Assembly: GCF_014385165.1 (NCBI RefSeq)
Contig: NZ_JACRTF010000001.1
Coordinates: forward strand, 2,914,001-2,978,000
Length of the DNA stretch: 64,000 bases
Direction: 5' to 3'
From: Jilunia laotingensis
GTDB taxonomy: Bacteria; Bacteroidota; Bacteroidia; Bacteroidales; Bacteroidaceae
Part shown: piece by piece, positions 17,880-28,900 of the stretch
Layout of the letters: each line of letters begins with the position of its first letter
Position numbering within the stretch: position 1 is the first letter of the stretch
Translations under genes and position numbers: made by a program
Notes under the pieces: model-generated
What the model was told of the DNA's origin: nothing
Databases searched by the model: none
Seen by the model: the letters and a program-made list of their open reading frames with translations, nothing else

Positions 17880-20800
17880 ATGAACAGTAATAGTATAAAA
17901 TCTCAATTGTCTGCTAATGCAAAAGCGTTAGAATGGGGACATGTATATCTGCGTGGTCAGGAACTTGCGGATTTTAGGAGCAATTTAATATCCAACCGCA
18001 TAAAACTTAAAAGACTGTTATATGCAAACGAGGTAAATCCCGCTGCAGCTATATTCGGTGAGAGTCAAGTTGGAAAATCATATATGGTAGATTGCTTATT
18101 GACGAGCGAGACCGAGGTTCTTAATATATACAATGATAAAGGTGAACCTACAGGCTTTTTAGAGTCTATCAATCCATTAGGTGGAGGTAAGGAAGCTACA
18201 AGCCTTATATCACGTTTTACAACACGTAAAGTTTGGGATGATCATGATCCTGAATATTCAATAAAGGCAACTATGTTGACACCTATAGATGTTGTAGTTG
18301 TCTTGTTGGATGCTTATTATAACGATGTCATAAACCATGATTTTCCCAAATCGGATTTTGTAAAAGAAGAAATTGCAAGACTCGAGAATGCTTACCACGA
18401 TAGAAATCCCGTCCAAGATATTATAACTGAAGATGAGATCTTTGAACTAAAGGAATATTTGAATTCTGGGTTGGTTTCGCGAGGCGAAGCATTTAGGGAG
18501 GCACTTGTTGATACTAAATATTTAGAGAATTTGGCTTTGCTTATTAGCCATATCCCAGAAGAACAATGGGGAGATGTATTCGAATTCCTTTGGAATAAAA
18601 ATGAGATACTTACTAATGTCTTCAATACATTAATATCAACCCTCAAGAGGTTGGACTTTTCGCGCACAGTGTACATTAAAATGGAGGCTGTTTTAAGAAA
18701 ATATGGCACAATTTTGCACGTAGATCGGCTATATGAGTTGTTTGGAATCTCCGAAGTGATTGATAACAACGGAGATAGACGCGCAATTAAAAAAGCAGAT
18801 GAGCCGTCAATGGCTGTTTTGACCGAGAAAGGAACTAGATTGGAAGGCATAAATAAAAGTGAATTCTGTGCATTAGCCATGGAACTGGCTTTCACGATAG
18901 CTAATCCTCAAAAAGATAATGGTAAGCTCTTGGAAGAAAAGCCCTTCCTTAAAAATAGTGATATCCTTGATTTTCCTGGAGCGAGAAGCCGTAAAATGAT
19001 TGAAGCGAACATCATTTCTGAAACCGATGCTTGTGAGATGATTCTTCGCGGTAAAGTTGCATATTTGTTTAATAAATATTCGCAGCAATATCTTATTACT
19101 AACTTGCTTTTCTGTCATCACGATGTCAAAAGTGAGGTTGTTACCTTGTCTTCTTTGCTGAAGGGATGGGTTGAAAGTACTATAGGTAAAACTCCTGAAG
19201 AACGAGAGAGTTTCATGCAGAATGCAGAAATATCGCCTTTGTTTTTGATTGGTACCAAATTTAATATTGATTTAACCAAGAACCCGGACGATAGTAAGGG
19301 CGATGCAGAAGACAGACAAAATGCCATGCACTACAGATGGACTAAACGATTCGAGATGTTGGAGAATCTTATTGCGCCTACAAGAGAAAATAATTGGTTA
19401 AATCAATGGACACCGGGAAATCCATTCAAAAATATATATCTCTTAAGGTCTTTTGAATATTCATGCCAAGGAGGATTATTTGAGGGTTATCAAGAAAGAG
19501 ACAACGAGAATTTGTGGAAGTTAATTTATAAACCAGACGGTAGACTCCAAGGCGAAACAAAGGTAAGTGATGAGTATAGCACTTTTATACCTCAACTTAA
19601 ACAATCTTTCTTGGAGAACGAATTTGTTGAAAAACATTTTGAAGATGCAAATAAATCTTGGAATGAAGCCGCGACTGTTGGCAAAGACGGATCTGCATGG
19701 ATAATAGAGAACTTAGGTCGTTCTGCTGCTAGTATGTCGACGTCCCGCGATGCGCAGTTCTTGAGAGTAAGTCAAGAAACATTTGGCCTGTTAGTAAATT
19801 CACTATATGTGCTATACCATGATGACAATAGCGATTTGGAATTGAAAAGGCAAATTCAGGCGGCAGGTGAAATATCTTTGACTTTTGATGTCCTGTTTGG
19901 ACGTGACAAATATTTCTTCTCTGATTTTATAAGTAATATGGTTATAGATGAAGAGAATTTGCACGATGTGGTAATGGATATTGTGAACAACACTGTAGTT
20001 GTCAATGAAACAGATTTAAGTGCATTGTTTGCTATTCGCGCTAGAGCCAATGTGGATAATTCACTGTCATTTGACGAAAATAAAAATCGCATCGAGACAG
20101 CATATAGCATCGAGACAGACGAAAAACTTCAAGAATGGCTTGATGAAAGGAAGCTGACGTTGGAGGATATAATAAATCCACCTAAGGTTATGAATTTCAG
20201 CCGTATTATAGCCGATTCGGTTGAACAAATGTGGGTCAGTACACATCTTTCACTTGAACATTATCAAGATTTTATAGAGCGTGGGTTAAGCGAAAGGGAA
20301 TTGAAGAAACTTCTTGACAATACTTCTGTCTTATATCGAGATAAACTCAAATTATCAGATAGAATAGCCAAAAAAATACATCCATTTGTGTCGTCTTCAA
20401 GCTCTGTTGATGACATGGCTGATATGTTAGCTGATATATGCGCAGAAATGATAAACCGCTTCGTTAACACAGTGGGGGCTGCTTACTATGAGAAAGAAAT
20501 GTGGGAGAATGTCAAATCAACCATATCACATAATCGCTTTGACTTGGAATTGCAGTCAGAGGTGTTTGGAACAGTAGAATTTGACGAAAAAGGAGTTAGA
20601 GAGAATCTGCCTGAGGTCTTTAACATATTTGACAACGTGGATAAGATACTGAATGAGATTCCTGTTGATAGAAATAAGCTCAAACATTTTTCTAATTATC
20701 AGGAGTACTATAAATGGACAGAACTTATGAAGGTTTCATTCTTGGCAACACAGGGAATACCTAAATATGACGTAAACATGAATAATGCTCTTCGTACTTT

Positions 20801-20891
20801 GATTGTAACTGGTATAGTTGAACAAGCGGACATGAGGGATCTTGTGGAGTCTAGTGAAATATTGCAATCCCTTCAATCAATCAATAAATAA
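17880..20891 (+). CDS. SrfC-like large P-loop NTPase
   Basis: 1003-aa protein matching the layout of the SrfC partner of SrfB. A P-loop (FGESQVGKS, residues 59-67) near the N-terminus is followed by a long helical, acidic region without membrane segments. A DFPGARSR motif near 365 resembles the Walker B/switch II DxPG of GTPases. It may be a dynamin- or GTPase-like switch; hydrolysis is inferred, not shown. It is separated from the protease gene by zero bases (TAA then ATG), so translation is probably coupled. Confidence 0.75.
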   Translation: MNSNSIKSQLSANAKALEWGHVYLRGQELADFRSNLISNRIKLKRLLYANEVNPAAAIFGESQVGKSYMVDCLLTSETEVLNIYNDKGEPTGFLESINPLGGGKEATSLISRFTTRKVWDDHDPEYSIKATMLTPIDVVVVLLDAYYNDVINHDFPKSDFVKEEIARLENAYHDRNPVQDIITEDEIFELKEYLNSGLVSRGEAFREALVDTKYLENLALLISHIPEEQWGDVFEFLWNKNEILTNVFNTLISTLKRLDFSRTVYIKMEAVLRKYGTILHVDRLYELFGISEVIDNNGDRRAIKKADEPSMAVLTEKGTRLEGINKSEFCALAMELAFTIANPQKDNGKLLEEKPFLKNSDILDFPGARSRKMIEANIISETDACEMILRGKVAYLFNKYSQQYLITNLLFCHHDVKSEVVTLSSLLKGWVESTIGKTPEERESFMQNAEISPLFLIGTKFNIDLTKNPDDSKGDAEDRQNAMHYRWTKRFEMLENLIAPTRENNWLNQWTPGNPFKNIYLLRSFEYSCQGGLFEGYQERDNENLWKLIYKPDGRLQGETKVSDEYSTFIPQLKQSFLENEFVEKHFEDANKSWNEAATVGKDGSAWIIENLGRSAASMSTSRDAQFLRVSQETFGLLVNSLYVLYHDDNSDLELKRQIQAAGEISLTFDVLFGRDKYFFSDFISNMVIDEENLHDVVMDIVNNTVVVNETDLSALFAIRARANVDNSLSFDENKNRIETAYSIETDEKLQEWLDERKLTLEDIINPPKVMNFSRIIADSVEQMWVSTHLSLEHYQDFIERGLSERELKKLLDNTSVLYRDKLKLSDRIAKKIHPFVSSSSSVDDMADMLADICAEMINRFVNTVGAAYYEKEMWENVKSTISHNRFDLELQSEVFGTVEFDEKGVRENLPEVFNIFDNVDKILNEIPVDRNKLKHFSNYQEYYKWTELMKVSFLATQGIPKYDVNMNNALRTLIVTGIVEQADMRDLVESSEILQSLQSINK

Positions 20892-23024
20892 ATGCTGATG
20901 GGGGCAATTGAACTGTCTACTACCGTTCTTAAATCCTACAACCTCACTCTATGCGAGGGAAAGGCTGTTATAAGGAATCAAAATCGAATCAACGGCCTGA
21001 TAGGAGTAAGGAATTCTTTAATACCGGAGGAATATCACAATCTTTTGGCAAAGGCCACATTTATAGGGAATATGGTCAACGAATCTATTGTGTGGACTAC
21101 GGATGTTTTCGAAGATATTCCTTCGCGTTTAAGCGATTTAAGTGGTGAAGATTTTACCAGATACTTTGGGATTCTCCAAGAAGCTCTTCAATCATATGCC
21201 AATGCCTTTCAAAATGCAGAAGACCGTGTAAAGCAACTTCTATATGCAGCAATTACATATTCTTCTAAAGATTCTGTTTATTGCGCAAACAACAAGGTTG
21301 TTATCACGGAGTGGGGGATGTCTAAAAGAGGCGATTTTGCACCGATAGGTATGCCTATTTCCATTGATGATATGATACTGGATCATAATTCGACATCGAA
21401 TGAAACCCAAATTTCAGATGAGGATACTCGGGATAATAGCGGCATTGTTGCTCACGATAATTTCGGTAATTCTGCTGTAATCAATGCTGTTGCTACTGTT
21501 ACGGATACAACACTATCGGAAGGCCAAATTACAGAAACCGCATCCTCAAACTCGGGCTCAGCTGGCAATACGACAAACAGAACGGAAGATAGCGGTAAGA
21601 TGAAAAAGAATAAATGGTGGCATTGGCTTTTGGCATCGCTATTAGCCGCAGCTATAATTTCAGCCTGCCTTTTAGGTAAAGGATGTTCATCAAGTTCCGT
21701 AATGCTTGTTTCACCGGATATTGATTCAACACAGGTGGTTCTTAGCAAAGATTCGCTTAGATACGTGGTAAACAATCGATTATTACTTTTGATTACTAAA
21801 GATGGTGTTACAATTGATGATTTTGCCAAGAGTTTTCGTCAGCGATACAATGATGGCAAGAAGTATATCTTGTCAAATCCCGACACGTTAATTCGAAGAG
21901 TGACATTAACTTTGCCATCGGAAGAAAGAGATGAATTTGAAGAGAAACTTCCAAATGAGTTTGCGGAATTTGGACTTGTTGTTATCCCTGAGACAATGTA
22001 CAAGAGTTCATATCAGCCCAATGATCCCGAATTAAGGGATGCTAACAAGCGTTGGTATTTTGATGAATGCTCTGTATTTGATGCGTGGAATGTGACTATG
22101 GGTTCTGAAGATGTTGTAGTTGCAGTCATTGATGATGGATTTGACTTAAATCATTCGGAGTTAAAGGGCAAAATCGTAAAGTTATATAACGCGGTATATC
22201 ATTCAATGAATGTTATGCCATCGCCAAGCGGACATGGAACGCATGTTGCTGCTACAGCCATTGGAAATGCAGATAATAGTACTGGTATTTCGGGCATTGC
22301 GCCCAAATGCAAGTTGATGCCGATACAAGTTGGAGATGCACAAGGCAACATGACAACTTCTGCAATATTAGATGCTGTAATATATGCAATAAATAATGGT
22401 GCAGATGTTGTAAATATGTCCTTGGGAATGTCTTTTGGCCCTTTTGTACAATTCGCTCCCGTGTATATTCAAAAAAATTTTCGTGCCAATATGTTCTTAC
22501 AGGAAGAACACGTATGGAATCATTTGTTTAACATAGCACGGCAAAACAACGTAACTTTTGTATTGGCAGGAGGTAATGAAAACTGCTTAATCGGATTAGA
22601 CCCTATGCAGAGAAGCGAGAATGTGATAAAGGTTTCTGCTGTACAACCCGATAAGCAGAAAGCATCTTTTAGCAATTATGGTGATATGTCCACTGTTTCT
22701 GCTCCGGGGGTACGAATATTTAATGCGATTCCGGGAAATAGATACACTTTTATGGATGGAACCAGCATGGCTGCACCGATTGTAGCCGGTGGGTGCGCAC
22801 TTTTGAAAAGTAATGATCCCGGTCTTTCTGTTGCGGAACTTGCACAAATTCTTCGTCAGACGGGCAATCCCAGCACGTCTGATGTTGGTCCGATAGTAGA
22901 CTTCGCAAAAGCATTAAATGTCGAATACTGTGATGCCGATGAATGCTCAAAGATTAATGAAAGGTATAATGAATTGCTTGCAGAATTGGAGAAATTAAGG
23001 AAGAATCATCCTGGATGTATTTAG
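20892..23024 (+). CDS. Membrane-anchored subtilisin-like serine peptidase (S8), ending at an in-frame TAG
   Basis: 710 aa. The N-terminal about 165 residues (with the YCANNKVVITEWG segment) form an unknown domain. A low-complexity linker leads to one membrane helix (about 242-260), followed by a prodomain-like stretch and the S8 catalytic domain. The triad is complete: Asp414 (VIDDG), His448 (GHGTHVAA), Ser625 (DGTSMAAP); oxyanion Asn562 is present. The catalytic domain is probably outside the cytoplasm, with the N-terminal domain able to contact SrfB/SrfC. The TAG at 23022-23024 is followed by 125 more in-frame sense codons, so the natural protein was about 835 aa. The protease itself looks functional. 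Confidence 0.88.
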   Translation: MLMGAIELSTTVLKSYNLTLCEGKAVIRNQNRINGLIGVRNSLIPEEYHNLLAKATFIGNMVNESIVWTTDVFEDIPSRLSDLSGEDFTRYFGILQEALQSYANAFQNAEDRVKQLLYAAITYSSKDSVYCANNKVVITEWGMSKRGDFAPIGMPISIDDMILDHNSTSNETQISDEDTRDNSGIVAHDNFGNSAVINAVATVTDTTLSEGQITETASSNSGSAGNTTNRTEDSGKMKKNKWWHWLLASLLAAAIISACLLGKGCSSSSVMLVSPDIDSTQVVLSKDSLRYVVNNRLLLLITKDGVTIDDFAKSFRQRYNDGKKYILSNPDTLIRRVTLTLPSEERDEFEEKLPNEFAEFGLVVIPETMYKSSYQPNDPELRDANKRWYFDECSVFDAWNVTMGSEDVVVAVIDDGFDLNHSELKGKIVKLYNAVYHSMNVMPSPSGHGTHVAATAIGNADNSTGISGIAPKCKLMPIQVGDAQGNMTTSAILDAVIYAINNGADVVNMSLGMSFGPFVQFAPVYIQKNFRANMFLQEEHVWNHLFNIARQNNVTFVLAGGNENCLIGLDPMQRSENVIKVSAVQPDKQKASFSNYGDMSTVSAPGVRIFNAIPGNRYTFMDGTSMAAPIVAGGCALLKSNDPGLSVAELAQILRQTGNPSTSDVGPIVDFAKALNVEYCDADECSKINERYNELLAELEKLRKNHPGCI

Positions 23025-23399
23025 CAACCTGATACTCTCTCAATTCCTAAAGATGTCAGTGTTGACCAGTTGTTAGGGCGTTGGAAGAGTACTACATCGT
23101 TGTATAATGAGCAAGAAGACGAAGTTGTCATATACTTTACGTTCAATGGTACTTCAAATGCACGATTAGACATCATCGAGCCTGCCGGGTACGACTATTC
23201 CGCAAATTTAACTGTTTCAATATCCGACGACCAAGTCTTTATTGACCAATTAGAACCTGCAAGAAATTCAAACACAGGCAAAAGTTATAATCCATACAAG
23301 TTTGTTTTGAAACCGGACCGTAACAGAAAGGCTGATGGTAATGCGAAAAATAAGATGGAGACAGCAAACATTTTCAATTTCAATTTGATTAAACTTTAA
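23025..23399 (+). pseudogene. C-terminal beta domain of the S8 peptidase, cut off by an amber codon
   Basis: Reading continues in frame after the TAG for 124 residues (QPDTLSIPKDVSV..., LLGRWKSTTS, YIFNF-type end) to a TAA at 23397-23399. The composition is beta-rich and lipocalin-like (GRWKS). No good start codon is present apart from a TTG at 23070. One base change (CAG to TAG) would explain the split. Alternatives are programmed amber readthrough or a sequencing error. Confidence 0.75.
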
Positions 23400-23413
23400 A
23401 AAATATAATTACA

Positions 23414-24361
23414 ATGAAGATTTTCTTGAATATTTTGTGGGTAGTAGGATTGTTGGTTTGGTCTTGCTGTTTTGCCATGGGATTTAACTATGGTCATGGT
23501 GATTCTCTTTTAGTGAGTGTTATTTTACTTTTTGCTATATTGGCTATTATGGGGATAGACGTGTTCTTTCTGAACAAGTGGACAAACCCAGGATCTGGTT
23601 ATAACAGGAAAAATGCAAAAACAAAAGAGATTGCATGTCTTGTGACATACGCGATAATGGTGTTGCTTACCATTAATGGCTTCGCACACTTTGTGGCAGT
23701 GCAGACTGAAGTAAAGTCTGAAGTTCGCCCTAAAGCTCTAAATCGGATTCAAGAGTTAAGACGAGTGTTTGGTGACGACAACAAAGGGGGGAGCTACCAA
23801 TCATATGTAGTAGAACTGGCTGCTACGTACAGAAATGCCATGAAGAAGGATTATGCCGATGAAGGTACTGTAAATTTAGCGGTTTCAGAGTTTGAAGATG
23901 AAATGATGGGAGAAGGAGCTTACGAAAGACTCAAGAATCAATCCCAGAAATTCTTGTCAGATTGTGAGCAATCTATTCAATTCTGGATTCCATGGACAGT
24001 AACTGAATACTTAACTCAATTAGATAAGAATACCGAAGACTGGAAAGTAGAATTGATACGTTTGTCGGAGAAGAATGAATGGGTAAAAGCAACAGGCGAA
24101 TCATACGACCCTCATATTGACTCCACCGTGAACCTTGCAAATCAAGTAACAAATCCTAGCGTGTCTGATTATAGCTTTTTGGCTATCATCATTATAATTA
24201 TACTTCAAATTATAGTACTATTCCCTTATTTAAGAGGAAAAGATTGGTCACAATCGGGACCTCAAAAATATAGTGGCAAAGATGGTGGCCCTGTTGTATA
24301 TGGTAGAAGCCGAAAATCATCAGCTACAGCTAATCAAAATAATACACCTGAGGAGGTATAA
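23414..24361 (+). CDS. Unknown membrane protein with four helices
   Basis: 315 aa, family not recognised. Hydrophobic segments are seen at about 4-24, 31-51, 72-94 and 252-272. A roughly 155-residue charged, mostly helical domain lies between helices 3 and 4, and a polar tail follows. Tightly packed between the protease and GTPase genes (14 and 23 bp gaps). A membrane scaffold or channel for the SrfB/SrfC complex is one possibility, without direct evidence. Confidence 0.75.
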   Translation: MKIFLNILWVVGLLVWSCCFAMGFNYGHGDSLLVSVILLFAILAIMGIDVFFLNKWTNPGSGYNRKNAKTKEIACLVTYAIMVLLTINGFAHFVAVQTEVKSEVRPKALNRIQELRRVFGDDNKGGSYQSYVVELAATYRNAMKKDYADEGTVNLAVSEFEDEMMGEGAYERLKNQSQKFLSDCEQSIQFWIPWTVTEYLTQLDKNTEDWKVELIRLSEKNEWVKATGESYDPHIDSTVNLANQVTNPSVSDYSFLAIIIIIILQIIVLFPYLRGKDWSQSGPQKYSGKDGGPVVYGRSRKSSATANQNNTPEEV

Positions 24362-24384
24362 CATATAAAATAATCAAGTAAATT

Positions 24385-25866
24385 ATGAATGAATTTGATC
24401 CCCTTCGAGTTAACTCCTACTCTATAATAGAACTTGCAGACATGATAGAGGGGCATGTCGTTACCAAGGATGAAATATATGCTTGTGGGCTTGCCGCCCC
24501 TAGACGTCCTCAATTAGAAACAGAGCTTAATAATAGAAGACACGTAATCATTGAGGACGAAGAAGATTGGGCATTGGCAACACGCAAGCATACAACCACA
24601 ACCGAAGGTTATGAAGGTTATGAATATTATCTGCGCAAATATGATAAATGGCCGCCAGAGTATCGAGGAAAGTACGTTGCATATGCTAAAGCTGCAATTG
24701 ATGACATAGCGATAAAATTAGAAAAGCTGAAAACAGAACTGTTTGAGTCTATGCGTGAAGAACCATGGCTTTTTAAGGCAGAAGGTGTAAAGAAGCTATT
24801 GGAAGGAGTTAGCCGTCCAGAGGAATTAGAGGCATTAAGAAATTTACCAGATATCACATCTAAATTTTTGGCAAGTGGTCAAAAGATTTCATATGAAGAT
24901 CTCAGAAACAAAGGAATCATTCCTTCGAACATAAAAATTGAAAATCTTATCGCAGAAGATCAATTCCTTGTGCAGACAAACATTTCTGATTTAGGAACAT
25001 TCCCAATAGAAAAAAGAACGGATGTGTATTTCTTTGGAGTTCCGCGTGGAGGGAAATCCTCTGTTTTAGCAGGCATCTTGTCTAATATGGACAAACGGGG
25101 TGTTGCTATCTATCAGCCACATTGGAATCAGAATGACCAGGATTTGGTAAGCGAGTATTACTATGGTCTCATCGAATCAACAAGGCGAGGGAAATTCCCT
25201 GTTTCCACTCAGGCGGATTCTATAAGTTTCATGAAATTAGACCTCAAATTGAAAAAACGTCAGAATTTGCTCACTTTTGTGGAGATTGGCGGTGAAGCCT
25301 TCGAGCAAGTTTATGAAAGTCACAAGAGAGGATACAGTGCTTGGGGCGAGTTGGGGGCAGGCTCTTGCCTTAGAAGCCAAAATCGCAAATTGTTAATTTT
25401 CATTCTTGATTATAGCTTAGTAAAAGGTATAAACAATCAATCAAATGAAGATAAACAAAGAAGGGTTCTTAATACGGCATTACAGATTTTGTCAACTGAT
25501 GGTACAGGGCGGAACTATTCAGATGGCTGCACTTTAAGCAAAGTTGATACGGTAGCAGTTATTGTCACAAAGAGTGATTTGATGGAATGTACAGACCGTG
25601 ACCAAAGAACAGATATTGCTTTAAAGTATATCTCAAACAACTTTGCTGCATTTATGACTGCATTGGAAAATGCTTGTAGTAAGTTTGGAATAAATAAAGC
25701 AATCGGTTATAAACCCTATGTTATGGCATTTAGTCTAGGGAAGCTATTGGTGGGTAATACTTATGCTTACGACCCAACAGATTCAGAAAGTATTGTTAAC
25801 TTTATTTCAGATGTGACCGCAGGCGAAAATACAAGTTTTTTGGGACGTGTTTTTGGATCAAATTAA
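24385..25866 (+). CDS. Small-GTPase-like P-loop protein
   Basis: 493 aa. An N-terminal helical region of about 200 residues is followed by a GTPase-like core: P-loop FGVPRGGKSS (near 217-226), a probable switch/Walker B stretch FVEIGGE (near 302), and an NKxD-like specificity motif TKSD (395-398). This order fits a Ras/dynein-light-intermediate-chain-like GTPase rather than an AAA ATPase. No membrane segment. As the second NTPase of the operon it may relay a signal between the SrfB/SrfC pair and the envelope proteins. GTP specificity is inferred from TKSD. Confidence 0.75.
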   Translation: MNEFDPLRVNSYSIIELADMIEGHVVTKDEIYACGLAAPRRPQLETELNNRRHVIIEDEEDWALATRKHTTTTEGYEGYEYYLRKYDKWPPEYRGKYVAYAKAAIDDIAIKLEKLKTELFESMREEPWLFKAEGVKKLLEGVSRPEELEALRNLPDITSKFLASGQKISYEDLRNKGIIPSNIKIENLIAEDQFLVQTNISDLGTFPIEKRTDVYFFGVPRGGKSSVLAGILSNMDKRGVAIYQPHWNQNDQDLVSEYYYGLIESTRRGKFPVSTQADSISFMKLDLKLKKRQNLLTFVEIGGEAFEQVYESHKRGYSAWGELGAGSCLRSQNRKLLIFILDYSLVKGINNQSNEDKQRRVLNTALQILSTDGTGRNYSDGCTLSKVDTVAVIVTKSDLMECTDRDQRTDIALKYISNNFAAFMTALENACSKFGINKAIGYKPYVMAFSLGKLLVGNTYAYDPTDSESIVNFISDVTAGENTSFLGRVFGSN

Positions 25867-25975
25867 TCAATATTTGGATTGTTAATTGACGTCTATATGC
25901 GTCTAATTAGGTAATTATGCAAAATAAGTTTCGGTTGTTATCGATAGAAGGTAATTCTCACATAATTTTTAATAT

Positions 25976-28900
25976 ATGCAAAGATATGATATAGGATTAA
26001 TCGTTTGGGGCTGTAAAGGTGGCCATCGTGTTTTTTGTAGTCGAGGTGTTGATTATAGAATCAAGTCTATTAACGACACGATAAAAGACATCCGCTCATT
26101 TGTAAGGTTCAATCTGATAAATCTTACAACATATGCTGTTGAGTTCACAGATGATTACAAAGTCTTCACGATATATCGCTCCTGCAATGACAGTGGTACA
26201 GGTGCATATGTGGCAATTACTCTATATATTCCCCACACATTGAGAGTTCTTGATTTGCGCAAATCTCTTGATTCTATAATGGATTTCTATTTCAAGGAAT
26301 TCGTTCACCCTGTATTTGGTACTTACTATGATGGGAAATATGATAGTATTGACCAATATAACTCATTTATGGATAAGTTACAGGTCGTTCCTGAAGGTGA
26401 GTTGTTTGAACATAAGCCTTCTGAGCAAGATGACGGCCCTCATCTAAAAATATATGAGGACATATCTGAAGTTGACGAATTTTTTGAAAGTCCATATAGA
26501 AAGGAGTTTTTCAAGTGTCAAGAAGTGATGTTCATGAGCCGTGATTTATATAATCAAAGTCCAGAATCACTTAGGCTCAATTTTAAAGAAACTGTTATAG
26601 AGAAGGTTTCTGAACCAGAAAAACTTCCTCAACTTTATGTCGGAGACAACAAAGAAGTAGCCAAATTGATAATTAATGGTAAGGAGTGTCCAGCAACAGG
26701 TCATCATCCTGTCAATATTGTCGCAGATAATGTTTGTATTATTATGCATAGGCAGTACTGCGAGGATTTATCATTGACAGGTAAGATACTCCAACTTATT
26801 GATCAAGGTAAACTCATAGAAAAGAACAAAACCATTTCGATAGGTAACGTTAGTTTTGAGTATAGAAATTACGAAGTAAGATTCACTCTTAATAGTCAGA
26901 ATGTACCAGATGATATAATCTATATACAAGAAAAAGGAACACAGCCTTTGTACCCAATAAGGGAGGACAGGGTAATTGTTCCAGGCAATCTTTTAAATCG
27001 AGAATATGATATCTTTGTAAAACCATGCAAAAATGGCACAGATCGTGTGTTGATTGTTAGTTCTTTTTTACCGGAAAAAATTATTGAAAGTAATACACCT
27101 GTGAATGTAGTTGTAAACATGATTTCATTTAAGGTGGAGGTAGCTTATGGCGTTTCCGATAAATTTTTTTATATCTGCTTGGAAGGAAATATTAAGTTGA
27201 AAATACCTATTGCCAACGTTTCTAGTCAATGTGTCAATTTGTATTTGCCCAAAAAAATTTCTCTTTCTTCAGGCAATTTCGACAAAGCAAACCCTGAAAC
27301 TGAATTGTCTTATGGTAACAACGTCTTAACCATTACTTCAAAAAAATTAAGTTTTGAAGTAATTATTCCAAATGATATAAAATCTCTTATTCAAGATTGG
27401 GATTTTTGTATTTCAACGGAATCTCGAAAAAATACAGTATTTTTTAAACCTGGATTTAAGATAAAAATTAAGTCAGATGAAGATATCAATAGAGGCAATT
27501 TATACATCAATGGACAAAGGTATTTGTTCGAAGAATCAGAAGGGCGAATTTACCCATTGATTCTGTTCGTTAAGCTCAAGGATAGCGATAAGCAGTTTTT
27601 TTCTTACAAACTAAACGAGAATAGTCCTTCAATGAACGAAGTGGAAAATAGAATTTTTCCACTTAGTGATATTGAATTGGAATATGTGATTATAGATAAT
27701 GAACTGTATAAAAAAACGAAAAGCACAGATCATAATATAGTATCTATAGAATTGAGTCGTGTTCAAAGTTCAAAACCATTAGACATTATTCAAAATGCAA
27801 AAATTTCTTTGAAGTTTCATGGTTGCAAGGGATTATACATTCAAACATCAGAAAAACAAATTCCAATAAAAGAAGATTCTGAAACAAAATCATTCGGATC
27901 TCTTAGTCTTACTATCGTAAACGAGAAAGGCGAATCATTGTGTACTGTACGTAAGGATGTCCAAAAATACAATCAGGAAGAAAGTACAAAAAACAAGAAA
28001 AATGGTTTTGTAATCTCTTATGACGACAACTCCAATGTGTCCGTTCAATATAAAAAGCCTAAGAACAATTTGGTGAAGCTGTTCAGAAATAAGTTTTTCT
28101 TATCTGTATCTGCACTTCTTCTGATTGTTTTCTGTGCAGGTATGGCGTGGATGTATCTAAAGCCTGAACCGGCCATAAGCTTAATGAGAATTTATATTTC
28201 TGTTGCTGACGACCCAGATACATTTGGAGAGAAAATCAATAATATAGAAATAAATGGAACGAAGTTACTTCGTTATGGTTGTAGCAATGATAGTTGCTAT
28301 ATTGATGTCATTTGGAATAAAGATTCCGCCGAACACAAAGTCTATAGTCAATTGTTAGGACGTGATCTATATGCAAGTTTCACAGAGGATTCTGTACCAT
28401 TTAGGCTGTCGGATATAGATTCATCTATATTAGAACGGATTTTAAGAAGAATAAAAGATGTAAGCAAAAATTATGAGGCGAAAAATACGATGGTCAAAAT
28501 TAATAGTCCTATTCAGATTAAGCTGAAAAAAATAGAGGACTCAATTAATCCTAAAGACCCTTTGGAAAGTGTATTTGAAAAATACAACACAGTTTTATCA
28601 AATACAAAAAATGAGAAAGTAGTAAAATATATTCTTAAAGTGGCCTATTCGAAGTTAGACGTTAAGAATCTTGAAGAATGTGGTTCGTTTCTTAAAATAT
28701 TTGAGAAACAGAAAAATAGTGATGTCTATAAAGAAGTTGAAGGCATCACAACTCAACTCAAAGAAGCTTTAGCTCTTGAACAGAAGCTGATGGGTATAAT
28801 TGCTTCTAAAAAAACTTTGCTACATGCTATAGAATGCAATATTGATACAGTGAAGAAAGTCGAAATATGGTGGGGAGATTTAACAAAAGAACAAAAAGAA

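Noticed and set aside
25917..25994. 25-codon ORF ahead of the 1055-aa gene
   Set aside because: Possible leader peptide, but too short and overlapping the next start without supporting signals.
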